This document shows positions 44,787-53,997 of a stretch of 64,000 nucleotides of DNA, in pieces. The position numbers and the translations under genes were made by a program. A model generated the notes under the pieces. The model was given only the letters and a program-made list of their open reading frames with translations. It did no database searches and was not told where the DNA came from. The stretch is taken from positions 744,001 to 808,000 of the forward strand of contig JADJSA010000001.1 in assembly GCA_016711925.1 (NCBI GenBank), read 5' to 3'. This stretch comes from Candidatus Methylophosphatis haderslevensis (GTDB lineage Bacteria > Pseudomonadota > Gammaproteobacteria > Burkholderiales > Rhodocyclaceae). Within the stretch, counting starts at the first letter, position 1; every line of letters starts with the position of its first letter.

Positions 44787-45320
44787 ATGGCAAAGCAAAG
44801 CAGTCAAAAGTTCATCGCGCGCAACCGCGCCCCGCGTGTGCAGATCGAGTACGACGTCGAGACCTACGGCTCGGCGAAGAAGGTCGAACTTCCGTTCGTC
44901 ATGGGCGTGCTGGCGGATCTTTCGGGCAATCCGGCGCAGCCGCTGCCTTCGATAGACGAGCGCAAGGCGCTGGAGATCGACGTCGACAACTTCAATGACC
45001 GGCTCAAGTCGATGAAGCCGCGGGTCGCGTTCCGGGTGGCGAACACGCTGACCGGCGAGGGCAACCTGAGTGTGGATCTGACTTTCGAGAGTATGGATGA
45101 CTTCTCTCCGGCGGCTATCGCGCGCAACGTCGAGCCCCTGCGCAGCCTGCTCGAAGCCCGCACGCAGCTCGCCAACCTGCTTACCTATATGGACGGCAAG
45201 AGCGGCGCCGAGGAACTGTTGGGGAGGGTGCTCAAGGACCCGGCGTTGCTGCAGTCTCTGGCAAGCGCCCCCAAGGCGGACGTCACCTGCGCGCAGGCAC
45301 CCGCCGAACAGCCTGCATGA
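44787..45320 (+). CDS. tssB: T6SS sheath small subunit TssB
   Basis: 177 residues. Conserved parts: KFIARNRAPRVQIEYDVET, VELPFVMGVLADLSG, FVDVDNFNDRLK-type segment (EIDVDNFNDRLKSMKPR) and the helical FSPAAIARNVEPLRSLLEAR. With TssC it forms the contractile sheath. CAGGAG lies about 10 bases before the ATG at 44787. Followed by tssC after 58 bases. Confidence 0.95.
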   Translation: MAKQSSQKFIARNRAPRVQIEYDVETYGSAKKVELPFVMGVLADLSGNPAQPLPSIDERKALEIDVDNFNDRLKSMKPRVAFRVANTLTGEGNLSVDLTFESMDDFSPAAIARNVEPLRSLLEARTQLANLLTYMDGKSGAEELLGRVLKDPALLQSLASAPKADVTCAQAPAEQPA

Positions 45321-45378
45321 GGCTGTTACCAACTCCCATTCCAAAGTCAACAACCAACCAAGTAACGAGGCATATCCC

Positions 45379-46872
45379 ATGAGCGAATCGTTAGCTGTAT
45401 TGCAGGAAGCACCCGCGCTGGACGCGCTTGGAGCCGGCACGTTCTCGGAACTGCTGCAAAAAGAGTTCAAGCCGACATCCGAAGGGGCGCGTTCCGCTGT
45501 CGAGAACGCGGTGCACACTCTGGCGACACAGGCACTCGAGGCAAGTGCATTGATCCGGGACGACACGATCCAGTCCATCGAGGCATTCATCTCGGCGCTG
45601 GATCAGAAGTTGACCGAGCAGATCAACCTGGTCCTCCATCACAAGGAATTTCAGACCCTCGAAGGTGCATGGCGCGGCCTGCACCACCTCGTTAACAACA
45701 CCGAGACTGACGAGATGCTGAAGATCCGGGTCTTGAATGTCTCCAAAAAGGAGGTGCACCGGACGCTGAGAAAGTTCAAGGGCACGGCCTGGGACCAGAG
45801 CCCGATCTTCAAGAAGGTGTACGAGGAGGAGTACGGTCAGTTCGGCGGCCAGCCGTTCGGTTGCCTGATAGGCGACTACTTCTTCGACCACAGTCCGCAG
45901 GACGTGGAACTGCTGGGCGAGATGGCGCAGGTCGCCGCGGCCGCCCATGCGCCCTTCATCGCGGCTGGCGCGCCGTCGCTGATGCAGATGCAGTCATGGC
46001 AGGAGCTGGCGAATCCGCGCGACCTGACCAAGATCTTCCAGACCCCCGAGTACGCCGGGTGGCGCTCGCTACGTGCCTCGGAGGACTCGCGCTATGTCGG
46101 ACTTGCGATGCCGCGCTTCCTGGCAAGGCTTCCCTATGGCGCCAAGACCGACCCGGTGCCGGAGTTCGACTTCGAGGAAGATGTCGAGGGCGCCGACCAC
46201 CAGAACTACGTCTGGGCGAACTCGGCGTACGCAATGGCAGTGAACATCAACCGTTCGTTCAAGCATTACGGCTGGTGCACACGGATCCGCGGTGTCGAGT
46301 CAGGCGGGTCGGTCGAAGGTCTGCCCACGCACACCTTTCCCACCGACGAAGGCGGGGTCGACATGAAGTGCCCGACCGAGATCGCCATCAGCGACCGCCG
46401 CGAGGCGGAACTGGGGAAGAACGGCTTCATGCCGCTCATCCACCGCAAGAACTCGGACATGGCGGCGTTCATCGGCGCACAGTCTCTGCACAAGCCCGCC
46501 GAGTATGAAGACGCCGATGCCACCGCCAACGCCAACCTGGCGGCGCGCCTGCCCTATCTGTTCGCGACCTGTCGCTTTGCGCACTATCTGAAATGCATCG
46601 TACGTGATCGCATCGGCTCGTTCGCCGAGCGCGCCGACATGGAGGCGTGGCTCAACAGTTGGATCAACCAGTATGTGGAGGTGAATCCGGCAACCGCCTC
46701 GGAGGAAGGCAAAGCACGCAAGCCGCTCGCGGCAGCGGAAGTCGTCGTCGAGGAAGACCCTGCCAATCCCGGCTACTACTCGTCGAAGTTTTTCCTGCGG
46801 CCTCACTATCAACTGGAAGGATTGACGGTGTCGCTGCGGCTTGTGTCAAAGCTGCCGTCGGCGAAGAAGTAG
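45379..46872 (+). CDS. tssC: T6SS sheath large subunit TssC
   Basis: 497 residues, normal length. Typical pieces: FSELLQKEFKPTSEGARSAV, HHKEFQTLEGAWRGLHHLV, KKVYEEEYGQFGGQPFGCLI, RFLARLPYGAKTDPV, NYVWANSAYAMAVNINRSF and the C-terminal KFFLRPHYQLEGLTVSLRLVSKLPS. Forms the sheath with TssB around the Hcp tube. The start at 45379 fits the family; a longer frame overlapping tssB is not used. Contraction recycling normally needs ClpV (TssH), which is not encoded in this window. Confidence 0.96.
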   Translation: MSESLAVLQEAPALDALGAGTFSELLQKEFKPTSEGARSAVENAVHTLATQALEASALIRDDTIQSIEAFISALDQKLTEQINLVLHHKEFQTLEGAWRGLHHLVNNTETDEMLKIRVLNVSKKEVHRTLRKFKGTAWDQSPIFKKVYEEEYGQFGGQPFGCLIGDYFFDHSPQDVELLGEMAQVAAAAHAPFIAAGAPSLMQMQSWQELANPRDLTKIFQTPEYAGWRSLRASEDSRYVGLAMPRFLARLPYGAKTDPVPEFDFEEDVEGADHQNYVWANSAYAMAVNINRSFKHYGWCTRIRGVESGGSVEGLPTHTFPTDEGGVDMKCPTEIAISDRREAELGKNGFMPLIHRKNSDMAAFIGAQSLHKPAEYEDADATANANLAARLPYLFATCRFAHYLKCIVRDRIGSFAERADMEAWLNSWINQYVEVNPATASEEGKARKPLAAAEVVVEEDPANPGYYSSKFFLRPHYQLEGLTVSLRLVSKLPSAKK

Positions 46873-46887
46873 ACGTCATGACCCCAC

Positions 46888-46902
46888 TGGCATGGCATCG
46901 GC
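46888..46902 (+). promoter_or_regulatory. Probable sigma-54 promoter of hcp
   Basis: TGGCAT-GGCAT-CGGC has a perfect -24 half identical to the tagH and tssA sites and the GG-N10-GC spacing. The -12 half deviates (CGGC instead of TTGC). It lies about 112 bases before the hcp start, in the 128-base tssC–hcp gap. Confidence 0.5.
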
Positions 46903-47000
46903 CCCTGGCGAGACTTCCGCCGGACCGGTGATCGAGTGCAGACGGCGTATGCGAGTATGCGAGAAAGTATCGAATCAACTCATCAAAGGAGCAAACCGAA

Positions 47001-47504
47001 ATGATCGTAATGAAACTGGAACCCATCAAGGGCGACTGCAAACTGGAAGGCTACAACGACTGGATCACGCTGGACGATGTAAGCTGGGAAATTTCGCGCG
47101 AGCCGAAGGAGAGCGGAAAGGGCGTGACTGCAGACCTCAACTTCGGCATCGCCGAGGCGGCCCCGGTGAATGTGAAGAAAGCGATGGACGTCGCTTCCTG
47201 CGATCTGATGAAGATGGCTACCGGCGGCGGCGTGTCGCCGGCCACGTGCGAGATCAAGTTCATCGAGTCCGGCCAATCCGCCGGGCACGGCAAGGAGTAC
47301 AAACCGTTCCTGGAGATCAAGCTGGAAAGGCCAGTGGTCAAGAAGTGGTCTATCGACGGTTCCGGCGACGAACGCCCGTCGGAGAACATCGAGCTCATGT
47401 ACAACAAGATCACGATGCAATACACGTCGGTTGACGCCAAGGGCAGCCCAACGAAGAGCAGCGAGAAAGGATGGGATCTCGTCAAAGGCGTAGGTGTCGG
47501 CTGA
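47001..47504 (+). CDS. hcp: T6SS inner-tube protein Hcp (TssD)
   Basis: 167 residues, normal Hcp length. Features: the opening MKLEPIKGDCKLEGYNDWI, SWEISREP, ADLNFGIAEAAPVNVKKAM, VKKWSIDGSGDERPSENIEL and the C-terminal YNKITMQYTS. Hcp hexamers stack into the expelled tube and carry small effectors. A strong AAAGGAG lies about 10 bases before the start. It is set apart by its own candidate sigma-54 promoter and by a strong hairpin directly after the gene, in keeping with the high Hcp levels usually needed. Confidence 0.96.
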   Translation: MIVMKLEPIKGDCKLEGYNDWITLDDVSWEISREPKESGKGVTADLNFGIAEAAPVNVKKAMDVASCDLMKMATGGGVSPATCEIKFIESGQSAGHGKEYKPFLEIKLERPVVKKWSIDGSGDERPSENIELMYNKITMQYTSVDAKGSPTKSSEKGWDLVKGVGVG

Positions 47505-47516
47505 TGTAGTTCATCA

Positions 47517-47546
47517 CTGCCCTTCCCGGATTGCCGGGAAGGGCAG
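47517..47546 (+). terminator. Strong hairpin after hcp
   Basis: CTGCCCTTCCCGG-attg-CCGGGAAGGGCAG is a perfect 13-bp stem starting 13 bases past the hcp stop. Only TTGGG follows, so it is probably a partial terminator or a 3' stabiliser that sets hcp mRNA above the downstream genes. Confidence 0.7.
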
Positions 47547-47575
47547 TTGGGACATTCATTCATATCGGATCAGCC

Positions 47576-48082
47576 ATGCCAGATCTGCTGCCACTTGAAC
47601 GCCTGCAGCCGTCTCTCCTGGACCGCTTTACCGACGAGGAGCCGGGCAATCCCACGGAGCCGCTGGAGCGGCGCATCTTCTCGATCCGGCGCCTGCGCGA
47701 GAGCGTGCTGCGCGACCTTGGTTGGCTGCTCAACACGACCAACATGAGCCCCCGGAACTACATAGACTGCTACGAGGAGGCCGCGGGCTCGGTGATCAAC
47801 TATGGAATCGTCGATCTGGCCGGCACGACGTCGACTTCGATCGACGCCAAAGATCTGGCGCGCCTGGTGCGCGCGGCGATCGTCAGGTTCGAGCCGCGCC
47901 TGTTGCGCGAGAGCCTGGTCGTCGAGGCTGTGATCGATCACGACAGCATGGCGCATAACACTCTCAGGATGAGGGTCGAGGGCGAGCTGTGGGCTGTGCC
48001 GGCACCGCTGCGCATCTTGATCAACACTGCCTTCGATCTCGAGTCAGGCAGCGTAGTCATCAGCGAGCGGTCGTTCTCGTGA
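47576..48082 (+). CDS. tssE: T6SS baseplate protein TssE (gp25-like)
   Basis: 168 residues. The gp25/GPW fold is seen in the LRESVLRDLGWLLNTTNM segment, IDCYEEAAGSVINYGIVDLAG, and FEPRLLRESLVVEAVI. TssE starts sheath polymerisation at the baseplate. The ATG at 47576 yields MPDLLPLERLQPSLLDRF, the normal N-terminus; the open frame runs back through the hcp hairpin, which is not translated. Followed by tssF after 57 bases. Confidence 0.93.
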   Translation: MPDLLPLERLQPSLLDRFTDEEPGNPTEPLERRIFSIRRLRESVLRDLGWLLNTTNMSPRNYIDCYEEAAGSVINYGIVDLAGTTSTSIDAKDLARLVRAAIVRFEPRLLRESLVVEAVIDHDSMAHNTLRMRVEGELWAVPAPLRILINTAFDLESGSVVISERSFS

Positions 48083-48139
48083 GGGGTTTGTCATGCTAGG
48101 GGCGGCGAAGCGATTCATCACTCGTGATATGGGAAAGAC

Positions 48140-50011
48140 ATGGACCCGCGCTTTTTGAATCATTACAACCGGGAACTGCGCCATCTGCGCGAGATGGGTG
48201 GCGAGTTCGCTGCCGAATTCCCCAAGATCGCCTCGCGCCTGACACTCGACGGCCTGGAGTGCGCCGACCCGTATGTGGAACGTCTTCTGGAGGGCTTCGC
48301 CTTTCTGGCGGCGCGTGTCCAGCTCCAGTTCGAGTGCGGTTTTTCGCACTTCACCCAGCATCTGCTCGAGACGGTGTACCCGCACTACCTGGCACCCATG
48401 CCCTCGATGGCGGTCGTGCAGTTCGAGCCGGAACCGGGCGAGCCGAATCTGGCGGGCGGCCACCTCGTACCCCGCGGCACGGTGCTGCGCGCGCGAGCCG
48501 CGCAGGATCAGCAGACCGCCTGCGAGTATCGCACCGCGCACAATTTGAAGTTGTGGCCGATAGAGTTGCGGGAGGCGGCGTATCTGCCCACCGGTGGCGA
48601 CCTGGCGGCACTCGGGATATCCGATGTGCGTGGTGCGCGCGCGGGCGTGCGGCTCACGTTCGACGTGACCGCGGGGCTGCGCGCCGATCAGATCGAACTG
48701 GACCGTCTGCCGCTGTTTCTGCCCGGTGCCAAGCAGGCGCCGATACGCTTGCACGAGCAGTTGCTGGGCAATGGAATCGGTCTGGCGGTACGGCCCGCGG
48801 CCGAGAGGGCACCCTGGCAAATCGTTGGCGACGCGCAGCCGGTAAGAGCAGTCGGTTTCGCCGATGACGAAGCCATGCTTCCGCACGGTCCGCGCTCGTT
48901 CAGCGGCCATCGCCTGCTGCAGGAGTACTTCGCATTTCCCAGCCGCTTCCTGTTCGTCGAGCTTTGCGGGCTGCGCCCGGCGCTCGAGCGCTGCGTACAT
49001 TCGGCATTTGAAGTCGTCGTGTTGCTCTCCCGCAGCGATCCGCAATTGGAGCGCGCTGTCAGCGCTGGCGAGTTCGCACTGCACTGCACGCCGGCGATCA
49101 ACCTGTTCCCGAGACACCTCGACCGCATCCGTCCCTCCGAGCGTGACGCCGAGCACCATGTGGTGCCGGATCGCACCCGGCCCATGGATTTCGAGGTTCA
49201 TTCGCTGACCAAGGTCGTCGGCTACGGCGCCGTGCATGAACAGACGTTCCTGCCGTTTTACGCGCGCGACGATCACGCACATCGCGACGACGGCGGCGGC
49301 TACTACGCGCTGCGGCGGCTGCCGCGCAGCCTGTCGAGCGAGCAGCGGCGCAACGGCCCGCGTTCGAGCTACGTCGGCCACGAGGTCAATCTGTCCCTGG
49401 TCGATGCCGAGGAGGCGCCGTACCGCGGCGAGCTGCGCGAGCTGTCGGTAGAGGCGTTGTGCACCAATCGCGATCTTCCGCTTCACATGCCGATCGGCGG
49501 GAGAGGCTCCGACTTCAGCGTCGAGTCAGGCGCGCCGATACGCGGCGTGCGCTGCCTCGCCGGTCCGACGCAGCCCGTTCCGAGTTTCCCGGAGGGCGAG
49601 GCGCACTGGCGGCTGATCAATCAGCTCTCGTTCAATTACCTGAGCCTGACTGACAGCGATCCGGAACTGGGAGCGGCCACGTTGCGCGACCTGCTCGGTT
49701 TGTATGCCAATGCCAGTGAGGCGAGCGTACGCAAGCAGATAGAAGGCGTGCGCTCGGTCGCGTGCCGGCCGGTCAGCCGGCGGCTGCCTTCGCCCGGACC
49801 GATAACCTTCGGGCGCGGCCTGGAGATTACCCTGACATGCGATGAGCGTGGCTTCGAGGGCACCGGCGCGTTTCTGCTTGGGGCCGTGCTGGAGCAGTTT
49901 TTCGCGCGCTACGTTTCGATCAACTCATTCACCGAGACGGTCCTGCGTTCGACGGATCGCGGAGAGGTAACGCGATGGCCAACAAGGTTGGGCCGACGCC
50001 ACATCTGCTAG
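48140..50011 (+). CDS. tssF: T6SS baseplate protein TssF
   Basis: 623 residues, usual length. The N-terminus MDPRFLNHYNRELRHLREMG, the segment FAFLAARVQLQFECGFSHFTQHLLETVYPHYL-type (quoted in parts: LLEGFAFLAAR, HLLETVYPHYLAPMPS) and the C-terminus INSFTETVLRSTDRGEVTRW are characteristic. With TssG and TssE it forms the baseplate wedge. The end overlaps the tssG start by 37 bases. Confidence 0.95.
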   Translation: MDPRFLNHYNRELRHLREMGGEFAAEFPKIASRLTLDGLECADPYVERLLEGFAFLAARVQLQFECGFSHFTQHLLETVYPHYLAPMPSMAVVQFEPEPGEPNLAGGHLVPRGTVLRARAAQDQQTACEYRTAHNLKLWPIELREAAYLPTGGDLAALGISDVRGARAGVRLTFDVTAGLRADQIELDRLPLFLPGAKQAPIRLHEQLLGNGIGLAVRPAAERAPWQIVGDAQPVRAVGFADDEAMLPHGPRSFSGHRLLQEYFAFPSRFLFVELCGLRPALERCVHSAFEVVVLLSRSDPQLERAVSAGEFALHCTPAINLFPRHLDRIRPSERDAEHHVVPDRTRPMDFEVHSLTKVVGYGAVHEQTFLPFYARDDHAHRDDGGGYYALRRLPRSLSSEQRRNGPRSSYVGHEVNLSLVDAEEAPYRGELRELSVEALCTNRDLPLHMPIGGRGSDFSVESGAPIRGVRCLAGPTQPVPSFPEGEAHWRLINQLSFNYLSLTDSDPELGAATLRDLLGLYANASEASVRKQIEGVRSVACRPVSRRLPSPGPITFGRGLEITLTCDERGFEGTGAFLLGAVLEQFFARYVSINSFTETVLRSTDRGEVTRWPTRLGRRHIC

Positions 50012-51087
50012 CTCTGGAGAACGCGCTGGCGCGCGCGCCGCATCGCTTCGGTTTCTTCGAGGTGATGCGGCGTCTGGAGCGGCTGCACCGCGATCTGCCA
50101 AAGTTCGGCGCCTCCGCGCGCCCTGCGGACGACCCGATTCGGCTCGCACAACAACCCGCGCTCGCCTTCGCGCCATCGACTCTCGCGGCTTTCAAGGCGA
50201 GCGATGGCAAGCCGCCGCGGCTCGAGGTGTTGTTCCTCGGCCTTTTCGGCCCGAACGGTCCGCTGCCGACTCACCTGAACGAGTACGCATACGAGCGCAT
50301 GCGCCATGCAAATGACGCGACGTTCGCACGGTTTGCGGACATTTTTCATCACCGCATGCTGAGCCTGTTCTATCGCGCCTGGGCCATGAGTCAGCCGGCG
50401 GCGGACTATGACCGCCCAGAGTCGAGCGCCTACACAGACTACATCGGCGCGCTGATCGGCATCGGCCGGCCGGCGTTCAAGAATCGGGATGCCGTCGCGG
50501 ACTCGACCAAGCTTCACTATGCCGGACGGCTGGCATGCCAGGCACGCAACGCCGAAGGGTTGGAGGCGATGCTCGCCGGATACTTGCGGCTGGCGGTCGC
50601 AATCGAGGAATTCGTCGGCGAATGGATCGGCGTGCCGGAGCGAGGTCTGTGCCGGCTCGGTCAGTCGACCGAGGTGAGCGGGTTGGGGCTCAGCGTGATC
50701 GTGGGCACGCGTATCTGGAGCGGGCAGCAGAAGTTTCGCATCCGGCTGGGCCCGATGAGTTATGAGGAGTACCAGCGCTTTCTGCCGCTCGGGCGCTCGC
50801 TGCAGAGGCTGGTCGCCGCGGTGCGCAACTATCTGGGCGACGAGTTGAACTGGGACGTGAAGCTGGTGCTCAAGCGGGACGAGGTTCCGGCGCTACCGTT
50901 AGGCGAGTGCGTGCGCCTGGGCTGGACTACCTGGCTCGGAAAGCGTGCCGCAGCTACCGATGCCGCCGATCTGCGTCTGAACCCGCTAGCTTTTTCAGCC
51001 TCTCGCTCCCAGCGAAGCCAGGAATCGGCGCATTCGCAACAGGGAACGGCCGTTTGCCCGATGGCAACGGCAGTGGCGCAAATCTGA
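49975..51087 (+). CDS. tssG: T6SS baseplate protein TssG
   Basis: 370 residues. Conserved features: RFGFFEVMRRLERLH, the LFGPNGPLPTHLNEYAYERM motif, FHHRMLSLFYRAWAMSQPA, and a C-terminal region with LGLSVIVGTRIWSGQQKFRIRLGPM and TTWLG. Two TssF and one TssG form the wedge trimer. The C-terminal 35 residues after the usual TTWLG end are low-complexity and of doubtful importance. It overlaps tssF and is followed after 22 bases by the unrecognised gene at 51110. Confidence 0.95.
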   Translation: MANKVGPTPHLLALENALARAPHRFGFFEVMRRLERLHRDLPKFGASARPADDPIRLAQQPALAFAPSTLAAFKASDGKPPRLEVLFLGLFGPNGPLPTHLNEYAYERMRHANDATFARFADIFHHRMLSLFYRAWAMSQPAADYDRPESSAYTDYIGALIGIGRPAFKNRDAVADSTKLHYAGRLACQARNAEGLEAMLAGYLRLAVAIEEFVGEWIGVPERGLCRLGQSTEVSGLGLSVIVGTRIWSGQQKFRIRLGPMSYEEYQRFLPLGRSLQRLVAAVRNYLGDELNWDVKLVLKRDEVPALPLGECVRLGWTTWLGKRAAATDAADLRLNPLAFSASRSQRSQESAHSQQGTAVCPMATAVAQI

Positions 51088-51109
51088 ACCCGTTTGACAA
51101 GGAACGACC

Positions 51110-52039
51110 ATGGCAGGCAACAACATCGAGGTCGAAGCGAAGTACCGGATGCTCCGAATAGAAGTGCGGAACATGATTGCGGTGGACAGCAAGGCGAAGG
51201 ACGTGCTCGAGATTCAACCGCTGCAGTTCAAGCTCGAAGTTCCCCTGGCGCTCTGCGACAACGGTACCCAGGAGAAGCTCCAGAAGGACGCGCTGGCGAA
51301 GATGGAAAAGGATGTGAAGGACATCGTCGCCAAGGCGCAAGGCTTGGTCAATGACGAGACCAAGAATCTGGGGGAAGACATACGCAAGGAGTTGGGGAAA
51401 GACGAGAAAGGGGACAAGAGCGCATACAGAAACGCCGTCAAGCAGATCGAAAGCGCTGTCGCTCGCCTGGAGGACATCGTGGACGGCTTGCCGCCCAGCG
51501 TGCGTGAGGCCGTAAAGAAAGTGATCAAAGGCAAGGGGTTCGAGGGCATCTTTCCCAAGCAGACGCTGACCAGCGTCGGTAGCTGGGGCTTTCGCGACCG
51601 CAAAGGAATCTGCGTGCGCCCCGGCAAGTTCAAGAACGTGACCAAGGACGATCACGCTGACGCTGACAAGGAACTGTGGGAGGCACTGAAGAATGCAAAA
51701 TCCTCGCCGCATGGATTCGTCTTCGTCGATGGAAGCAAGGCCGGCTTGGTCGTGCGCAAGAGCATCACGACTGACGACAAGAAGTTGGCGAAAGAGCAAA
51801 GCAACGGCGGCAAGGCGTGGACCGGAACGGTAACGAGGGAGGGCGACATCTATCACTTCGATCTCGATAGGGATTGCAACGAGAGCACGGAGGGGGCGCT
51901 CGCGCGGAAGATCAGCGCGCTCGTCCAGAAGCGCTGCAATCGCAAGGTCAAGGTCAAGGTCAGCGACGATGATCAGGATGTCGACGACGACCGATCCGAA
52001 ACGAAGGGCGGCCAAGCCGAATCCGGGAAGAAGCCATGA
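51110..52039 (+). CDS. Unrecognised protein encoded between tssG and vgrG
   Basis: 309 residues; no known family. N-terminal 50 residues are beta-like (VEAKYRMLRIEVRNMIAVDS, EIQPLQFKLEVPLALCD). A Lys-rich helical region follows (KLQKDALAKMEKDVKDIVAK), then a domain whose residues 196–284 align with residues 140–232 of the protein at 41740–43206. The C-terminus is Asp/Lys-rich and disordered. No signal peptide. Start supported by AAGGA. Its last codons overlap vgrG (ATGA), so both are translationally coupled. Genes in this position are often VgrG cargo or loading adaptors, which is why I consider it an effector or adaptor candidate; there is no enzymatic motif I can point to. Confidence 0.65.
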   Translation: MAGNNIEVEAKYRMLRIEVRNMIAVDSKAKDVLEIQPLQFKLEVPLALCDNGTQEKLQKDALAKMEKDVKDIVAKAQGLVNDETKNLGEDIRKELGKDEKGDKSAYRNAVKQIESAVARLEDIVDGLPPSVREAVKKVIKGKGFEGIFPKQTLTSVGSWGFRDRKGICVRPGKFKNVTKDDHADADKELWEALKNAKSSPHGFVFVDGSKAGLVVRKSITTDDKKLAKEQSNGGKAWTGTVTREGDIYHFDLDRDCNESTEGALARKISALVQKRCNRKVKVKVSDDDQDVDDDRSETKGGQAESGKKP

Positions 52040-53997
52040 GCGCGAACGAAGCAGTCGTCGTCACCAGTCCGCTCGGCAAGGGCAAGCTCAGGCTGCGTTC
52101 CCTGTTCATGAACGACGCCCTCAGTCGTCCGTTCGAGATCCAGTTGATTCTGTCGAGTCTGGATTTCGACATCGACTTCGACAAGTTGCTCGGCACCGGG
52201 TTGAACGTCCAGATCGACCTTCCTGAGGGCGCCAAGCGCCACTTCCATGGCCTCGTGGCGCAAGTTGAACTGGCTGGGGCGGCGCCGCGTGCCGCGACTT
52301 ACAGGGTGAGCGTGCGTCCGTGGCTGTGGTTCATGCGCCACACGAGCAATTGCCGGATCTTTCAGAACAGGACGGTCCCCGAGATCATCGAGCAGACGTT
52401 CAAGGACAGCGGCTTCAGCGATTTCAAGAAGGAACTTACCTGCAAGTATGAGCCGCGAGAATACTGCGTCCAATATTGCGAGAGCGGCTTTGACTTCGTC
52501 AGCCGCTTGATGGAGGACGAGGGAATCTACTATTACTTCAAGCACGAGCGTGATAAGCACACGCTGGTGCTGTGCGATTCGATCAAAGCCCACGCCAGCG
52601 TCGAGCGCTACGAAAGGATCCGGTACCGGCCAGAGCAGAATGCGGGACGCCATCAGTACGAAGAGATCACCGAATGGCGCGAGGCGCGGGAAGTCGCCCC
52701 CGGCGCCTGCGTACTTGCGGACTATGACTTCAAGAAACCGAAGGCGAAGCTCGAAGCGCGCTCTGCCGGCGGGGCGCGCCATCAGCGTGCCGACTTCGAG
52801 GTGTTCGACTATCCTGGTTCGTTCTCCGAGGTCAAGCGCGGTGAACTCTATGCCAGGCTCAGGCGCGAAGCGCTCCAGGTTCCCGTCCAACGCTATCTTG
52901 GCGTCGGCAACCCGCGCGGCGTGGGAGTCGGCAATACTTTTGCGCTGTCCGACCATCCGCGCGAGCGCCTCAACAGGGAGTACCTGATTGTCGGTGCCGA
53001 GCACGAGCTTCTATCGGAGGAACATGAACTGGGTACGGCCCCGGACTTGTCGAGTTTCGCCATATCGAGCCGATTCACCGCAATCGAGGTCACGCACCCC
53101 TTTCGGCCCCCACGTATCACGCCGAGACCCGCGATTCGCGGGCCGCAGACCGCGCTGGTGGTCGGACCTGAGAACCAGGAGATTCACACCGACAAGTACG
53201 GACGGATCAGGGTCAAGTTCCCTTGGGATCGCCAGGGAAAGAACGACGAAACTGCCTCATGCTGGGTGCGTGTGTCGCAAGCCTGGGCGGGCGATAAATG
53301 GGGACATTTCTTTCTCCCGCGCATCGGCCAGGAAGTAATCGTTGACTTCTTCGACGGCGATCCTGACAGGCCGATCGTCACCGGCATGGTGCATAACACC
53401 GATCAGATGCCGCCGTACGATCTGCCCGCCGGCCAGACGCGCAGCACCATCAAGACGCGCAGCACACCCGGAGGAGACGACAACACCTTCAACGAACTGC
53501 GTTTCGAAGACAAGAAGGGCGAGGAAGAGATCTACATTCATGCCGAGCGCGACTTCACCCGCGTGGTCGAGAACAACGACACGCTGAAGGTCGGTTTCGA
53601 CAAGAAAGGCGATGGGAATCAGACCATCGACATCTACAACAACCAGACCACCACCGTCGGCAAGGACCGCGAGACGACGATAAAGGCGGGCGACGATATC
53701 CTGCGAGTCTCGCAAGGCAACCGCAGCACCACGATCAGCGGCGATGACCTCGTTACACTGAAGACAGGCAGCCAGCAGATCGCCATCAAGACCGGTGCGC
53801 AATCCACCGAGGCGCTGCGGTCGATCACGCTCAAGGTCGGACAGAACAGCATCACCATCGATCAGACGGGAATCACCATCAAGGCGATTCAGGTGAAAGT
53901 GGATGCGCAGACAATGCTCGATCTGAAAGGCCTGCTGACGACCATGAAGGGCGATGCGATGACGATCGTGAAGGGCGGCATCGTGATGGTGAATTGA
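52036..53997 (+). CDS. vgrG: T6SS spike protein VgrG (TssI)
   Basis: 653 residues. gp27-like part (LFMNDALSRPFEIQLILSS ... CVQYCESGFDFVSRLMEDEGIYYYFKH), gp5 OB-fold (DKYGRIRVKFPWDR, SCWVRVSQAWAGDKWGHFFLPRIGQEV cited in parts) and the triple-stranded beta-helix needle with repeated KxGDxxL-type units up to the C-terminus (KGDAMTIVKGGIVMVN). There is no C-terminal effector extension, so toxins would travel as separate cargo or on PAAR/Hcp. Starts in overlap with the upstream unknown gene and ends overlapping the DUF6931-like gene by one base. Confidence 0.96.
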   Translation: MSANEAVVVTSPLGKGKLRLRSLFMNDALSRPFEIQLILSSLDFDIDFDKLLGTGLNVQIDLPEGAKRHFHGLVAQVELAGAAPRAATYRVSVRPWLWFMRHTSNCRIFQNRTVPEIIEQTFKDSGFSDFKKELTCKYEPREYCVQYCESGFDFVSRLMEDEGIYYYFKHERDKHTLVLCDSIKAHASVERYERIRYRPEQNAGRHQYEEITEWREAREVAPGACVLADYDFKKPKAKLEARSAGGARHQRADFEVFDYPGSFSEVKRGELYARLRREALQVPVQRYLGVGNPRGVGVGNTFALSDHPRERLNREYLIVGAEHELLSEEHELGTAPDLSSFAISSRFTAIEVTHPFRPPRITPRPAIRGPQTALVVGPENQEIHTDKYGRIRVKFPWDRQGKNDETASCWVRVSQAWAGDKWGHFFLPRIGQEVIVDFFDGDPDRPIVTGMVHNTDQMPPYDLPAGQTRSTIKTRSTPGGDDNTFNELRFEDKKGEEEIYIHAERDFTRVVENNDTLKVGFDKKGDGNQTIDIYNNQTTTVGKDRETTIKAGDDILRVSQGNRSTTISGDDLVTLKTGSQQIAIKTGAQSTEALRSITLKVGQNSITIDQTGITIKAIQVKVDAQTMLDLKGLLTTMKGDAMTIVKGGIVMVN

